A stretch of DNA of 64,000 nt, taken from contig CAZKBH010000016.1 of NCBI GenBank assembly GCA_964550795.1, positions 1-64,000 of the forward strand, in the 5' to 3' direction. The notes under the pieces are model-generated. The model saw only the letters and a program-made list of their open reading frames with translations. It was not told where the DNA came from and did no database searches. The DNA is from M3007 sp964550795. GTDB taxonomy: Bacteria > Bacteroidota > Bacteroidia > Chitinophagales > Saprospiraceae. Shown here piece by piece: positions 15,892 through 24,319 of this stretch (its first letter is position 1; every line of letters starts with the position of its first letter). A program made the position numbers and the translations under genes.

Positions 15892-16716
15892 ATGGCAGCA
15901 ACAAAACCCTCACCCGCAAAGCAAAATGAAAGTGGCATCAGTTCAATTTTTCCGCTCATAGCCATCCCACTTTGTTTTGTGGCGGCTGTTTTAGTGTACC
16001 TCTATGTTTTCGGTGCCGCGCACCACTTCGTTGACAACGACCCAACCAAAGATCCACTACCAGGTGATTACTTCGGTACGATTTACAAAGGCGGATGGGT
16101 TGTACCTGTTCTTTTGGGTCAGTTCTTCATCGTCGTCGTATTCGTCATTGAGCGCTTTATCTCTTTGGCTTCCGCTTCTGGCTCTGGCAATTCTGATACT
16201 TTCGTACGCAGCATCAAGGGGTTCCTGGATCGTAGCGAAATCAGCAATGCCATCGCTGCTTGCGACAAACAAAAAGGCTCGGTAGCGAACGTCGTACGCG
16301 CAGGCTTGACCAAGTACGCTGAAATGGAGCAAACACCAGGTTTGGAGAAAGACCAAAAAGTGCTTGCCATCCAAAAAGAAGTAGAAGAGGCCACTTCATT
16401 GGAACTTCCAATGTTGCAAAAAAACCTCAATGTTTTGGCAACCCTTGCATCAGTTGCAACCCTGATCGGTCTGTTCGGTACCGTATTGGGTATGATCCGT
16501 GCCTTCGCGGCACTCGCAACGGCGGGCGCACCAGACTCATCGGCACTTGCGGTCGGTATCTCTGAAGCACTTATCAATACCGCATTGGGTATCGGTACAT
16601 CTGCAGTGGCCATCATCTTCTACAACTACTTCACGGGTCGCATTGACACGATGACGTATAGTATTGATGAAGCTGGTTTCAGCCTCGCACAGACCTACGC
16701 TGCGAAAAACCACTAA
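15892..16716 (+). CDS. exbB: ExbB/TolQ/MotA-family proton channel
   Basis: A 274-residue inner-membrane protein. Hydrophobic segments are at about 22-44 and 65-85, followed by a cytoplasmic region with a glutamate-rich helix (EVEEATSLELPMLQKNLNVL) and a pair of helices holding the conserved LATLASVATLIGLFGTVLGM and the INTALGIGTSAVAI block with the channel-lining threonine. It forms the proton channel with ExbD and powers TonB-dependent outer-membrane receptors. It is the first gene of the cluster; exbD follows after 95 bp. Confidence 0.92.
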   Translation: MAATKPSPAKQNESGISSIFPLIAIPLCFVAAVLVYLYVFGAAHHFVDNDPTKDPLPGDYFGTIYKGGWVVPVLLGQFFIVVVFVIERFISLASASGSGNSDTFVRSIKGFLDRSEISNAIAACDKQKGSVANVVRAGLTKYAEMEQTPGLEKDQKVLAIQKEVEEATSLELPMLQKNLNVLATLASVATLIGLFGTVLGMIRAFAALATAGAPDSSALAVGISEALINTALGIGTSAVAIIFYNYFTGRIDTMTYSIDEAGFSLAQTYAAKNH

Positions 16717-16811
16717 TTTTTGCATCCAACGAATGCCGCGATAACAGGAGTATAAACTCAAAAACCCCTGATTATCAACGTATTTAGTTCGTCACTCTTA
16801 ATTGAAAAGAT

Positions 16812-17468
16812 ATGCCAAAGCACTTGCCGAAACGCGGCACTCCGACTATTGACATGACGGCAATGTGTGACGTAGCGTTCCTGCTGCTCACCTTCTTTAT
16901 GCTCACCGCAAAAACGAAGCCTCAGGATACTGTCATCATTGATACGCCGTCGTCTATCTCGCAAACAAAGTTGCCCGATGCAGGTACCTTCACCGTTTTG
17001 TTGGCACCTGATGGCAGACCTTTTATTGACATGACCGGGCAACACACCCGTAAAAGCCTGATTGATGATATGAATCAGCGCCATGGAATCGGTCTGAATG
17101 AAGAAGAGAAGATCAAATTTGCCAATTCCGGCAGCTTCGGAGTCCCTATGAACCGCCTCAAACAATGGTTGGCAATGGACAATGCTGAAAGAGACAAGAT
17201 CTCCACAGGCATTCCAATTGATACCGCCGACATTAATAAAAGCGAGTTGGCCGAGTGGATCCACAATGCCCGCTTGGCGCAATTCCGGATGAAACAAGAC
17301 GGAGTCGTAAAGGAGGAATATATTATGGTTGTGAAAGGGGACAAAGACACGCCATATCCCGCCGTCCAAAAAGTAATTAATACGATGGTGGATATCAATG
17401 TCAATAAGTTCAACCTCATCACCAACATGGAGGCTGATCCGAACAAGGTAGAAGGGAAAGAGAAGTAG
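16812..17468 (+). CDS. exbD: ExbD/TolR-family protein 1
   Basis: A 218-residue protein with one N-terminal membrane helix. The start has the family motif TPTIDMTAMCDVAFLLLTFFMLT with the conserved membrane aspartate that carries protons. The periplasmic C-terminal domain ends with YPAVQKVINTMVDINVNKFNLIT, the usual dimer fold. A large insert of about 60 residues between the helix and the end makes it longer than the 130-150 of proteobacterial ExbD. It works with ExbB and TonB. Confidence 0.9.
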   Translation: MPKHLPKRGTPTIDMTAMCDVAFLLLTFFMLTAKTKPQDTVIIDTPSSISQTKLPDAGTFTVLLAPDGRPFIDMTGQHTRKSLIDDMNQRHGIGLNEEEKIKFANSGSFGVPMNRLKQWLAMDNAERDKISTGIPIDTADINKSELAEWIHNARLAQFRMKQDGVVKEEYIMVVKGDKDTPYPAVQKVINTMVDINVNKFNLITNMEADPNKVEGKEK

Positions 17469-17575
17469 AGACTCGTTGCGATGCGGTGGTTTGAGGAGTA
17501 AGAATGCATCGCTTTGAGTGGTCAATGGTCCATTTTTTTGGACACTTTTTCATCATTTTAAAAGCAACAGCACTT

Positions 17576-18211
17576 ATGGCAGAAATGCAAGTCGCCGATA
17601 GTGGTGGTGGTAAGAAAGGTGGGAAGCAACGCGCAAAGAAAATGTCAACGCGCGTTGACTTGACGCCCATGGTGGATTTGGGCTTCCTGCTCATCACCTT
17701 CTTCATGCTCACCACTACCTTGGCAAAACCGCAGATAATGGCGCTGGTTATGCCCGATAAAGACATTGACAAAGAAGATGTCGAACCTGTAAAAGAATCG
17801 AAGGTACTCACCCTATTGTTGGGTGCCAATGATAAAGTTTACTGGTATGAGGGTATTACCGATGCTGTTCTTGATTCTACGGATTACTCCGCTGAGGGCC
17901 TTCGCAAGGTCATCTTAAATAAGATGGACAAGGTGAAGGGCGTATTCGGCCAGGAAACGTATAAAAGAAAGAACAAAAAAGGCGAAGAAGAGGAGTTTAC
18001 AGACGGCTCCTTTGTCAACGTCATCATCAAGCCTACCAAAGAGGCTCGTTACAAAAACCTAGTGGACGCGCTCGACGAAATGGCCATCACGAAGGTTCGC
18101 TACTATGTGATCCTTGATGTGTCCGAATTAGAAGAGAAATTCATCAAAAATCCTGTCGGAGGCCTGAATTTCAGTGTCGAAGAGCAGTTTGATGCCGCGA
18201 CCAATAAGTAA
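17576..18211 (+). CDS. exbD: ExbD/TolR-family protein 2
   Basis: A 211-residue paralogue of the preceding gene. A basic N-terminus (GGGKKGGKQRAKK) precedes the membrane helix with the conserved VDLTPMVDLGFLLITFFML. The C-terminal part, YKNLVDALDEMAITKVRYYVILDVSE, is the periplasmic fold. ATG 17576 is chosen over the upstream in-frame TTG/ATG region because paralogues begin within 35 residues of the helix. Two different ExbD proteins suggest a mixed ExbD complex. The C-terminal block is the source of a relic at 19171. Confidence 0.9.
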   Translation: MAEMQVADSGGGKKGGKQRAKKMSTRVDLTPMVDLGFLLITFFMLTTTLAKPQIMALVMPDKDIDKEDVEPVKESKVLTLLLGANDKVYWYEGITDAVLDSTDYSAEGLRKVILNKMDKVKGVFGQETYKRKNKKGEEEEFTDGSFVNVIIKPTKEARYKNLVDALDEMAITKVRYYVILDVSELEEKFIKNPVGGLNFSVEEQFDAATNK

Positions 18212-18262
18212 ATGAGCGAGCACCTATCTGGTTAACTTTTAAAGGTTCAAAATTTAAAAACT

Positions 18263-19096
18263 ATGGCAGACGAAAAAAGTACAGCGCCTTACAAGGATAT
18301 GCTGGACATCCTCTTCGCCAATCGGAACAAGGCATACGGGGCTTATCAGCTTCGTCGTGCATACAATAAGTACATGACTCGTGCCTTAGTCATTGGTTTA
18401 GGAATGCTTATTTTTGTATTCACGTTGCCGAGTATCCTGAGTGCAGTGAGAGGAATGGTGCCGAAGGAAAAGCCCATAGATGTAATTGCAGAATTGGGCC
18501 CACCACCGGATATTGACCCAAACAATCCCCCGCCGCCACCGCCGCCGCCACCACCTACACCGCCACCGCCTACGCGCTCAACGGTTAAATTTGTGCCGCC
18601 CGTCATTAAAAAAGACGAAGAGGTACAGGAGGAGGAGCAAAAAGCGATCGAGGAAATCCTCGATAAAAAAGAGGATATTGGCACGGAGGACAAAAAAGGG
18701 AATGATGAAGCACCGCCTACGATAGACGAATCGCCCAGTCTCGATCCTGTCATCGAAGCCCCTAAAGTGGTGGAAAAGACCTACGAGATGTTCGACATCC
18801 AGAAGGAACCTAGCTTCCCTGGCGGCCAGGCAGAGATGTACAAATGGCTGGCTAAAAACGTAGAATATCCGGAAATGGCCAAAGAAAGTGGTATTTCCGG
18901 TCAAGTGGTACTCACCTTTGTTGTTGGCAAAAACGGCGCTATTTCCGATGTTAATATTGTAAAAGATATTGGTGGCGGTTGCGGTAAATCCGTTAAAGCT
19001 ACCGTAGAAAAAATGCCAAAATGGAGTCCCGGCGAAGCCAATGGACACCCGGTAAAGGTTCGTTATACCCTTCCGTTCAAATTCAAACTCGAGTAG
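18263..19096 (+). CDS. tonB: TonB-family energy transducer 1
   Basis: A 277-residue protein. The N-terminal cytoplasmic part (YKDMLDILFANRNKAYGAYQLRR) is the Bacteroidota-specific start, then a membrane helix at about 44-64, a proline-rich stretch at about 80-103 with a run of ten prolines, and a charged, flexible spacer. The TonB C-terminal domain is at about 195-277 (PSFPGGQAEMYKWLAKNVEYP ... WSPGEANGHPVKVRYTLPF). It spans the periplasm and couples ExbBD to outer-membrane receptors. A terminator follows. Confidence 0.92.
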   Translation: MADEKSTAPYKDMLDILFANRNKAYGAYQLRRAYNKYMTRALVIGLGMLIFVFTLPSILSAVRGMVPKEKPIDVIAELGPPPDIDPNNPPPPPPPPPPTPPPPTRSTVKFVPPVIKKDEEVQEEEQKAIEEILDKKEDIGTEDKKGNDEAPPTIDESPSLDPVIEAPKVVEKTYEMFDIQKEPSFPGGQAEMYKWLAKNVEYPEMAKESGISGQVVLTFVVGKNGAISDVNIVKDIGGGCGKSVKATVEKMPKWSPGEANGHPVKVRYTLPFKFKLE

Positions 19097-19125
19097 CAGT
19101 ACAGTTCGAGCTTTGAGTCTTTTTA

Positions 19126-19168
19126 ACATGAGTCATCCCGTTGTTTCGGGGTGACTCATGTGTTTTTT
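19126..19168 (+). terminator. Rho-independent terminator after tonB 1
   Basis: A 15-bp stem (ACATGAGTCATCCCG with CGGGGTGACTCATGT, one G-U pair), 6-nt loop, then TTTTTT. It separates the first four cluster genes from the second tonB. Confidence 0.88.
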
Positions 19169-19170
19169 AG

Positions 19171-19287
19171 GGCCCCGCTGCGCGCTACAAAAACCTGGTG
19201 GACGCGCTGGATGAAATGGCCATTTGCCGGGTTCGGCACTATTGTTTGCTCGACATCTCAGACGAAGCGGTACGACGAATTCAATGA
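19171..19287 (+). pseudogene. 3' relic of an exbD gene
   Basis: Codons at 19180-19287 give ARYKNLVDALDEMAICRVRH and then YCLLDISDEAVRRIQ followed by TGA. This aligns with the C-terminal block of exbD 2 (ARYKNLVDALDEMAITKVRY, YVILDVSE). A TAG lies in frame at 19168-19170, and nothing upstream encodes the helix domain. It sits between the two tonB genes. Confidence 0.85.
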
Positions 19288-19408
19288 CAAAAAAATCAAA
19301 AAAATATAGCCAAGTCACCCACCAAAACCATCTGCATCAACATCTTCCCACCAAAGGGACGGCCGTCCAAATTATTCACCCTACTTTTTTACACTTAAAT
19401 TTTATGCC

Positions 19409-20239
19409 ATGACTACGCATGAAAACGTGTCGCCACGCGACGCACTGGACGTCGTATTTGTAAATCGAAACCGGGCTTATGGAGCCTATCAACTCCGCCG
19501 GGAATATCCAAATAACTTGTCCCGTGCACTGGGCTTTGGCCTGTTGCTGATGGCGTTTTTATTTGTGTTGCCCCGTATCGTAGCCGCTTTTTCAACTTTA
19601 ATTCCAGAAAAACCACCCTTGGATGTTATTGCTCGTCCTAAGGAGATCATAATAGAGCCAAAAACCTCACCTCCGCCTCCACGCGTCTTAAACGCGCCCC
19701 CTCCAGCTAGGGCTACCATTGCGTTCAAACCTCCTGTGGTTGCGCCAGACCAGGAAGTGCCAGACGAATACCAGACCGACGTGCAGGCTGTCTTGGCCGA
19801 TACCCGCGAGGTGGGTACTCAGACCGTGGATGGTCCTCCCGAGGGTCCACCAAGGCTCGATCCAACCAGCACTGGTTTGGGCGAAATTGAGGTGCCAAAA
19901 CAGGAGGAGGATGAACCCATGGATGGTTTTGCGGTGCATAAAATGCCCAGTTTTCCGGGCGGGGATGCCGAGATGTTTAAGTGGATTTACAAACATATTC
20001 AATACCCGGACCAAGCGCGAGAAGCAGGCATTTCAGGTCCCGTGGTGCTGCAATTTGTAATAGGCAAAGACGGCAGCATTGGAGATATTGTCATGGTAAA
20101 AACACCTGCTGGCGGGGCAATCCTGGGTAAAGAAGCCATCCGGGTCATACAATCCATGCCCAAATGGAGTCCCGGCGAGGCCAATGGTCGGGCTGTCAAG
20201 GTGAGATTTACACTTCCCCTGCGTTTTGAGTTGAAGTAA
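19409..20239 (+). CDS. tonB: TonB-family energy transducer 2
   Basis: A 276-residue paralogue of tonB 1 with the same plan: a start block (PRDALDVVFVNRNRAYGAYQLRR), membrane helix at about 43-63, a shorter proline-rich spacer and the C-terminal TonB domain (PSFPGGDAEMFKWIYKHIQYP ... WSPGEANGRAVKVRFTLPL). The long polyproline of copy 1 is absent, so its periplasmic reach may differ. It is preceded by an exbD relic, so the exbD-tonB unit was probably duplicated. A strong terminator lies at 20366-20405. Confidence 0.92.
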   Translation: MTTHENVSPRDALDVVFVNRNRAYGAYQLRREYPNNLSRALGFGLLLMAFLFVLPRIVAAFSTLIPEKPPLDVIARPKEIIIEPKTSPPPPRVLNAPPPARATIAFKPPVVAPDQEVPDEYQTDVQAVLADTREVGTQTVDGPPEGPPRLDPTSTGLGEIEVPKQEEDEPMDGFAVHKMPSFPGGDAEMFKWIYKHIQYPDQAREAGISGPVVLQFVIGKDGSIGDIVMVKTPAGGAILGKEAIRVIQSMPKWSPGEANGRAVKVRFTLPLRFELK

Positions 20240-20246
20240 AAACACT

Positions 20247-20333
20247 TAGGAACTGCACATTTTTGTTTTCCTTCCAGACCTATAAGGTTTCCAAAACCTT
20301 ATAGGTCTCAATTTATGAAAATGTCCAGTAGTA
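20247..20333. repeat. MITE-like hairpin element, copy 2
   Basis: The core at 20276-20308 is a perfect hairpin with 15-bp arms (AGACCTATAAGGTTT) and a 3-nt loop. The right end GTCCAGTAGTA matches the ends of the 36030 element; the left end is decayed. It is similar to the 36030 copy in reverse orientation across most of its length. Confidence 0.75.
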
Positions 20334-20365
20334 TGGTAAAAAACACATTTGAACAAAAAATACCC

Positions 20366-20405
20366 AACCGCTTTTCTGAAGTTCCCCAGAAAAGCGGTTT
20401 TTTTG
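20366..20405 (+). terminator. Rho-independent terminator after tonB 2
   Basis: Stem AACCGCTTTTCTG / CAGAAAAGCGGTT with a short loop, then seven T. Confidence 0.85.
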
Positions 20406-20521
20406 TGTGAATGACTACCTTTCGCCCCCACTCCACCCCCTCCTTCGCTTAGGCTTCGGCGGGTAAAAATCACTAATCACCAATCCACCAATCACCACTT
20501 CACCAATCACTAATCACCACC

Positions 20522-21892
20522 ATGCCCATTTCTCGTCGCCAACTCTTAAAAACTCTGGGTGCTGCTGCCGGAGCATCCGTGCTGTCTGGCTTTATGGAAC
20601 AGCAAGATGTCTTTCAAATCCCATCCTTGCTGGAGGAAAATCCGCTTTATCGGAAACCGGACAAACCCATCACCATCGTCACCATCGGAGCTGGCAATCG
20701 GGGGAATGTGTATGGCAACTACGCACTTTCCCATCCGGATGAGATGGATGTAATTGGGGTGGCTGAGCCGATTCCGGTTCGCAACCAACGTTATACAGAT
20801 AAGCATAAAATTGCGGCTGCCAATCGTTTTACAACCTGGGAACACGTCTTTCAACGCCCCAAATTTGCCGATGCGGTGCTGATCACAACCCCCGACAACT
20901 TGCATTACGGCCCCTGCATGGCCGCACTCAAGGCAGGGTATGACGTGCTGCTGGAAAAACCCATTTCGCCCTCCGAAAAGGAATGCCGCGACATCCTGGC
21001 ATTGGCCAAAAAAACAGGTCGAATTGTGGCGGTCTGTCACGTGTTGCGTTACGCGCCTTATTTTGAAAAATTGCACGAATTGATGCACAGCGGTGCAATC
21101 GGTGAAGTCGTCAGCATTCAGCATTTCGAGCCGATCGAGCATATCCACATGAGCCACAGCTTTGTGCGCGGCAACTGGCACGACCGCCATGCGACCACAC
21201 CGATTATTTTGGCCAAAAGTTGTCACGACCTCGATATGCTGCGCTGGCTGGTGGGCAAACCCTGCAAAAAAATCGTCGCGATGGGCGGAATCAAATGGTT
21301 TAAAAAAGAAAACGCCCCCGCTGGCAGCACGCCCCGTTGTATGGACGGTTGTGCCGTGGAGAGCACTTGCCCCTATTCTGCCATGAAAATTTATTACCGA
21401 AAACGGGGCTGGACCTACGTTTTTGATATGCCAGAGGACAAAAGCAAACATGGCGAATTCATTCTGGAGCAACTGCGCACCACCAATTACGGCCGTTGTG
21501 TGTATAAAATGGAGAACAATCAGGAGGATCACTACATCGCCAGCATGGAATTTGAAGGCGGAACAACCGCCGCATTTTCAATGGAGGCGTTTACTTCCTA
21601 TGCCGGGCGCCGCACCCGGGTCATGGGCAGCATGGGCGATATTGTAGGCGATATGGAGGCTTTCACGCTCACCGATTTCCGTAGCGGGAAAAGTACCGTG
21701 TATGATAATTCCAGCAATGACGGCCACGGCGGCGGTGACTGGCGTTTGGTACGCAACTGGCTGCAAGCGGTCTCGCAACGCAAACCCGAGCTACTCACGT
21801 CCACGATTGACGCCTCCATCGAAAGTCATGTAATGGGCTTTATGGCGGAAAAAAGTCGGAAAACAGGCAAAATTGAGGCAATTCGGGTCTAA
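20522..21892 (+). CDS. Exported Gfo/Idh/MocA-family oxidoreductase
   Basis: A 456-residue protein with a twin-arginine-type start (SRRQLLKTLGAAAGASVL), so it is probably exported folded with its NAD(P). The Rossmann motif is IVTIGAGNRGN at about residue 56, and the conserved EKP loop is at about 147 (DVLLEKPIS). The substrate domain includes HDLDMLRW and the cysteine-bearing RCMDGCAVESTCPY. The overall plan is close to the GH109-like glycosidase/dehydrogenase group of Bacteroidota, but sugar specificity is not evident. The upstream region has repeated ACCAATCACC-like words. Confidence 0.88.
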   Translation: MPISRRQLLKTLGAAAGASVLSGFMEQQDVFQIPSLLEENPLYRKPDKPITIVTIGAGNRGNVYGNYALSHPDEMDVIGVAEPIPVRNQRYTDKHKIAAANRFTTWEHVFQRPKFADAVLITTPDNLHYGPCMAALKAGYDVLLEKPISPSEKECRDILALAKKTGRIVAVCHVLRYAPYFEKLHELMHSGAIGEVVSIQHFEPIEHIHMSHSFVRGNWHDRHATTPIILAKSCHDLDMLRWLVGKPCKKIVAMGGIKWFKKENAPAGSTPRCMDGCAVESTCPYSAMKIYYRKRGWTYVFDMPEDKSKHGEFILEQLRTTNYGRCVYKMENNQEDHYIASMEFEGGTTAAFSMEAFTSYAGRRTRVMGSMGDIVGDMEAFTLTDFRSGKSTVYDNSSNDGHGGGDWRLVRNWLQAVSQRKPELLTSTIDASIESHVMGFMAEKSRKTGKIEAIRV

Positions 21893-21955
21893 AATCAGCT
21901 TGTTACTGCCAGCAAAAGCGACATTTAGGTGCTGGGCCGAACGATCGGCGGTGTT

Positions 21956-22552
21956 TTAAAGGCTCGCAGGAGTCTGCGGACTAAACATCGTTTGTTCGAT
22001 ATATTGGCAAAGGATGTGGCCGAGCAAAATATGGGCTTCCTGAATGCGGGGGGTATCGTTGGAAGGCACGTTGAGCAAAACGTCGCAATGCGCGGCCATT
22101 TTTCCGCCGGTGGCGCCCGTAAATCCGAGGATCAACATACCCTTGCTTTTGCCCATTTCAATGGCATTCAGGATGTTTTGCGAATTGCCGGAAGTGCTTA
22201 GGGCAACCAGGACATCTCCTGGCTTCCCGGCAGCCTGTACCATTCGGGCAAAGACCGCATCGTAACCATAGTCGTTGGCCACGGCGGTGACGTAGGAGGA
22301 GTTCACGTGGAGTGCCTCGGCATAGAGCGGCGGCCGATCCAGGTAAAACCGCCCGGAAAGTTCCGCCGCAATGTGTTGGGCATCCGCCGCGCTTCCACCA
22401 TTACCGCAGAAAAGGGATTTGCCACCTTTTTGGAAGGATTCGCAGAGTAATTGCCCGGCTTTTGCTATTTTTTCCAAAAACGCCGCATCAGCCAGCATGG
22501 CTTGTTTGACGGCAATGCTCTCGCGGATGGAATTTTGAACTAGTGTATGCAT
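21956..22552 (-). CDS. gmhA: Phosphoheptose isomerase (SIS domain)
   Basis: A 198-residue cytoplasmic enzyme that converts sedoheptulose 7-phosphate to D-glycero-D-manno-heptose 7-phosphate, the first step to LPS heptose. Family blocks are CGNGGSAADAQHIAAELSGR, LSTSGNSQNI and the late EAHILLGHILCQYIE with metal/substrate histidine and glutamate. Length is typical. It is divergent from the acetyltransferase, with 35 bp between starts. No other heptose gene is near. Confidence 0.9.
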   Translation of the reverse strand: MHTLVQNSIRESIAVKQAMLADAAFLEKIAKAGQLLCESFQKGGKSLFCGNGGSAADAQHIAAELSGRFYLDRPPLYAEALHVNSSYVTAVANDYGYDAVFARMVQAAGKPGDVLVALSTSGNSQNILNAIEMGKSKGMLILGFTGATGGKMAAHCDVLLNVPSNDTPRIQEAHILLGHILCQYIEQTMFSPQTPASL

Positions 22553-22587
22553 CGTGATTGAAAAAACTTCCTGAATCTTGTCCGATC

Positions 22588-23115
22588 ATGTTACAAACCG
22601 AACGACTTTTTTTGATACCCGCCAATTTGCCCATGTTGGAGGCGATTGCATCCGAAGATTGGGCCGCCCTTTCTGCGTTGTTGGGCGGGGTTGATTTTGC
22701 GGATCACTGGCTTCATTTCCCGGAGGCAATGATCTGGATGCGCGATTTTTTGCGAGAGCACGAAACCGACCTGGGTTGGTGGAATTACCTCATCGTGCAC
22801 CGTCGCGATGTCCGGCTCATTGGCACTTGCGGCTACAAAGGTACGCCGAGCCTCGCAGGAGAGGTTGAAATTGGGTATGAGATTGCAGAGGCCTATCAAG
22901 GACAAGGCCTGGCCACAGAGGCGGCACGGGCTTTAACGGAATATGCCTTCCAACATGAGTCTGTAAAATTGGTAATGGCCCACACGCTCGCCGAAAAAAA
23001 TGCGTCGAATCATTTGCTCCAAAAGCTTGGTTTTCAGTTCATTGGGGAGCATGTGGACATAGAGGACGGGACGATATGGGAGTGGAGGATTGAAAGAACG
23101 GGGCATGGTTCGTAA
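22588..23115 (+). CDS. GNAT family N-acetyltransferase
   Basis: A 175-residue acetyltransferase of the RimJ/RimL-like type. It starts with LQTERLFLIPA; the acetyl-CoA region reads VEIGYEIAEAYQGQGLATEA with the Q/R-x-x-G-x-A loop; the end is HLLQKLGFQFIG. ATG 22588 is preferred over an in-frame TTG at 22558, since homologues start directly at the TERL motif. The substrate is unknown. Confidence 0.87.
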   Translation: MLQTERLFLIPANLPMLEAIASEDWAALSALLGGVDFADHWLHFPEAMIWMRDFLREHETDLGWWNYLIVHRRDVRLIGTCGYKGTPSLAGEVEIGYEIAEAYQGQGLATEAARALTEYAFQHESVKLVMAHTLAEKNASNHLLQKLGFQFIGEHVDIEDGTIWEWRIERTGHGS

Positions 23116-23185
23116 TCTTTTTGGTTATTTTGCAGGGCGAAACCACAACTTTACTTTTTGCAGCGAGACATTTAGATTCAATTAA

Positions 23186-24145
23186 ATGAATATCAACGAC
23201 ATAACCTCCACCGGCTTAAAGGCCACCCGCGATGGCTTCGGCCAGGGCTTGCTCGAAGCAGGTCGCCAAAACCCAAACATCGTCGGGCTTACCGCCGATT
23301 TGATGGAAAGTCTGCAAATGCAGCATTTTCAAAAGGAATTCCCCGAGCGTTTTTTCCAAATCGGTATTGCCGAGGCCAATATGATTGGCATTGCGGCCGG
23401 TTTGGCTACGGCAGGGAAAATCCCTTTCACGGGTACATTTGCCAATTTCTCCACGGGGCGTGTGTACGACCAAATTCGACAAAGCGTAGCTTATTCGGAT
23501 AAAAACGTGAAAATATGCGCCTCCCACGCAGGTGTTACCCTCGGGGAAGACGGCGCCACCCACCAAATCCTCGAAGACATCGGCATGATGCGCATGCTGC
23601 CCGGTATGACGGTGATCAATCCCTGCGACTTCCACCAGACCAAGGCGGCCACCTTGGCCATCGCAGCACATCACGGACCTGTTTACCTGCGTTTCGGTCG
23701 TCCGGCATGGCCCATGTTTACTGAAAATCTGAAGTTTGAGATTGGAAAAGCCCTGTTGTTGGCTACTGGAACCGATCTGACCATTTTTGCCACCGGGCAC
23801 CTGGTCTGGACCGCCGTGGAAGCAGCACAAGAACTGGCCGCCCAAGGCATCTCCTGCGAGGTCATCAACATCCATACCATCAAACCCTTAGACACGGAAG
23901 CCATTCTGGATTCCGTCAGCAAAACCCGCGCCGTGGTGGTGGCCGAAGAGCATCAGCGCAACGGCGGTCTGGGCGATGCCATTGCCAATCTGCTGGCGCA
24001 CAAAATGCCAACGCCTATGGAATATGTAGGAGTAAACGATTCCTTCGGAGAAAGTGGAAAACCCGCTGAATTGCTGGACAAATACGGGCTGGGCAAGAAG
24101 GACGTGCTTTGGGCGGTGAAGGATTTGTTGGATCGCAAAAAATAA
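23186..24145 (+). CDS. Transketolase C-terminal subunit
   Basis: A 319-residue protein covering the pyrimidine-binding and C-terminal domains of a two-subunit transketolase. Landmarks are QIGIAEANMIGIAAGLA with the catalytic glutamate, SHAGVTLGEDGATHQ, LRFGRPA, and the TK-C domain with EEHQRNGGLGDAI. In many bacteria with split transketolase the TPP-binding N-terminal subunit lies directly upstream; here the neighbour is an acetyltransferase, so the partner must be elsewhere. It would act in the pentose phosphate pathway. A terminator lies at 24182-24223. Confidence 0.9.
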   Translation: MNINDITSTGLKATRDGFGQGLLEAGRQNPNIVGLTADLMESLQMQHFQKEFPERFFQIGIAEANMIGIAAGLATAGKIPFTGTFANFSTGRVYDQIRQSVAYSDKNVKICASHAGVTLGEDGATHQILEDIGMMRMLPGMTVINPCDFHQTKAATLAIAAHHGPVYLRFGRPAWPMFTENLKFEIGKALLLATGTDLTIFATGHLVWTAVEAAQELAAQGISCEVINIHTIKPLDTEAILDSVSKTRAVVVAEEHQRNGGLGDAIANLLAHKMPTPMEYVGVNDSFGESGKPAELLDKYGLGKKDVLWAVKDLLDRKK

Positions 24146-24181
24146 TACAGGGCCGAATGGGGTTTCCCCGTAAATAGCTTT

Positions 24182-24223
24182 AAAACAGCCCACCAGAATA
24201 AAATCTGGTTGGCTGTTTTTTAT
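24182..24223 (+). terminator. Rho-independent terminator after the transketolase subunit
   Basis: Stem AAAACAGCCCACCAGA / TCTGGTTGGCTGTTTT, loop 6 nt, then a T-rich tail. Confidence 0.85.
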
Positions 24224-24319
24224 TTCTGTTTGAAAGGGGACACTTTTAGTCGAATCAGCGTTTATGCCTAAAGACCTCGGAGAGGTCAACGTTTGTATCA
24301 CCCTCATCTTCCAATCATC

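Noticed and set aside
19100..19408. A separate small gene between the two tonB genes
   Set aside because: The only coding-like part aligns with the end of exbD and has an in-frame stop just before it; no full gene fits.
20546..21532. A 328-codon minus-strand frame opposite the Gfo/Idh/MocA gene
   Set aside because: Composition is histidine- and cysteine-rich without domains, typical of an antisense frame of a GC-biased gene.
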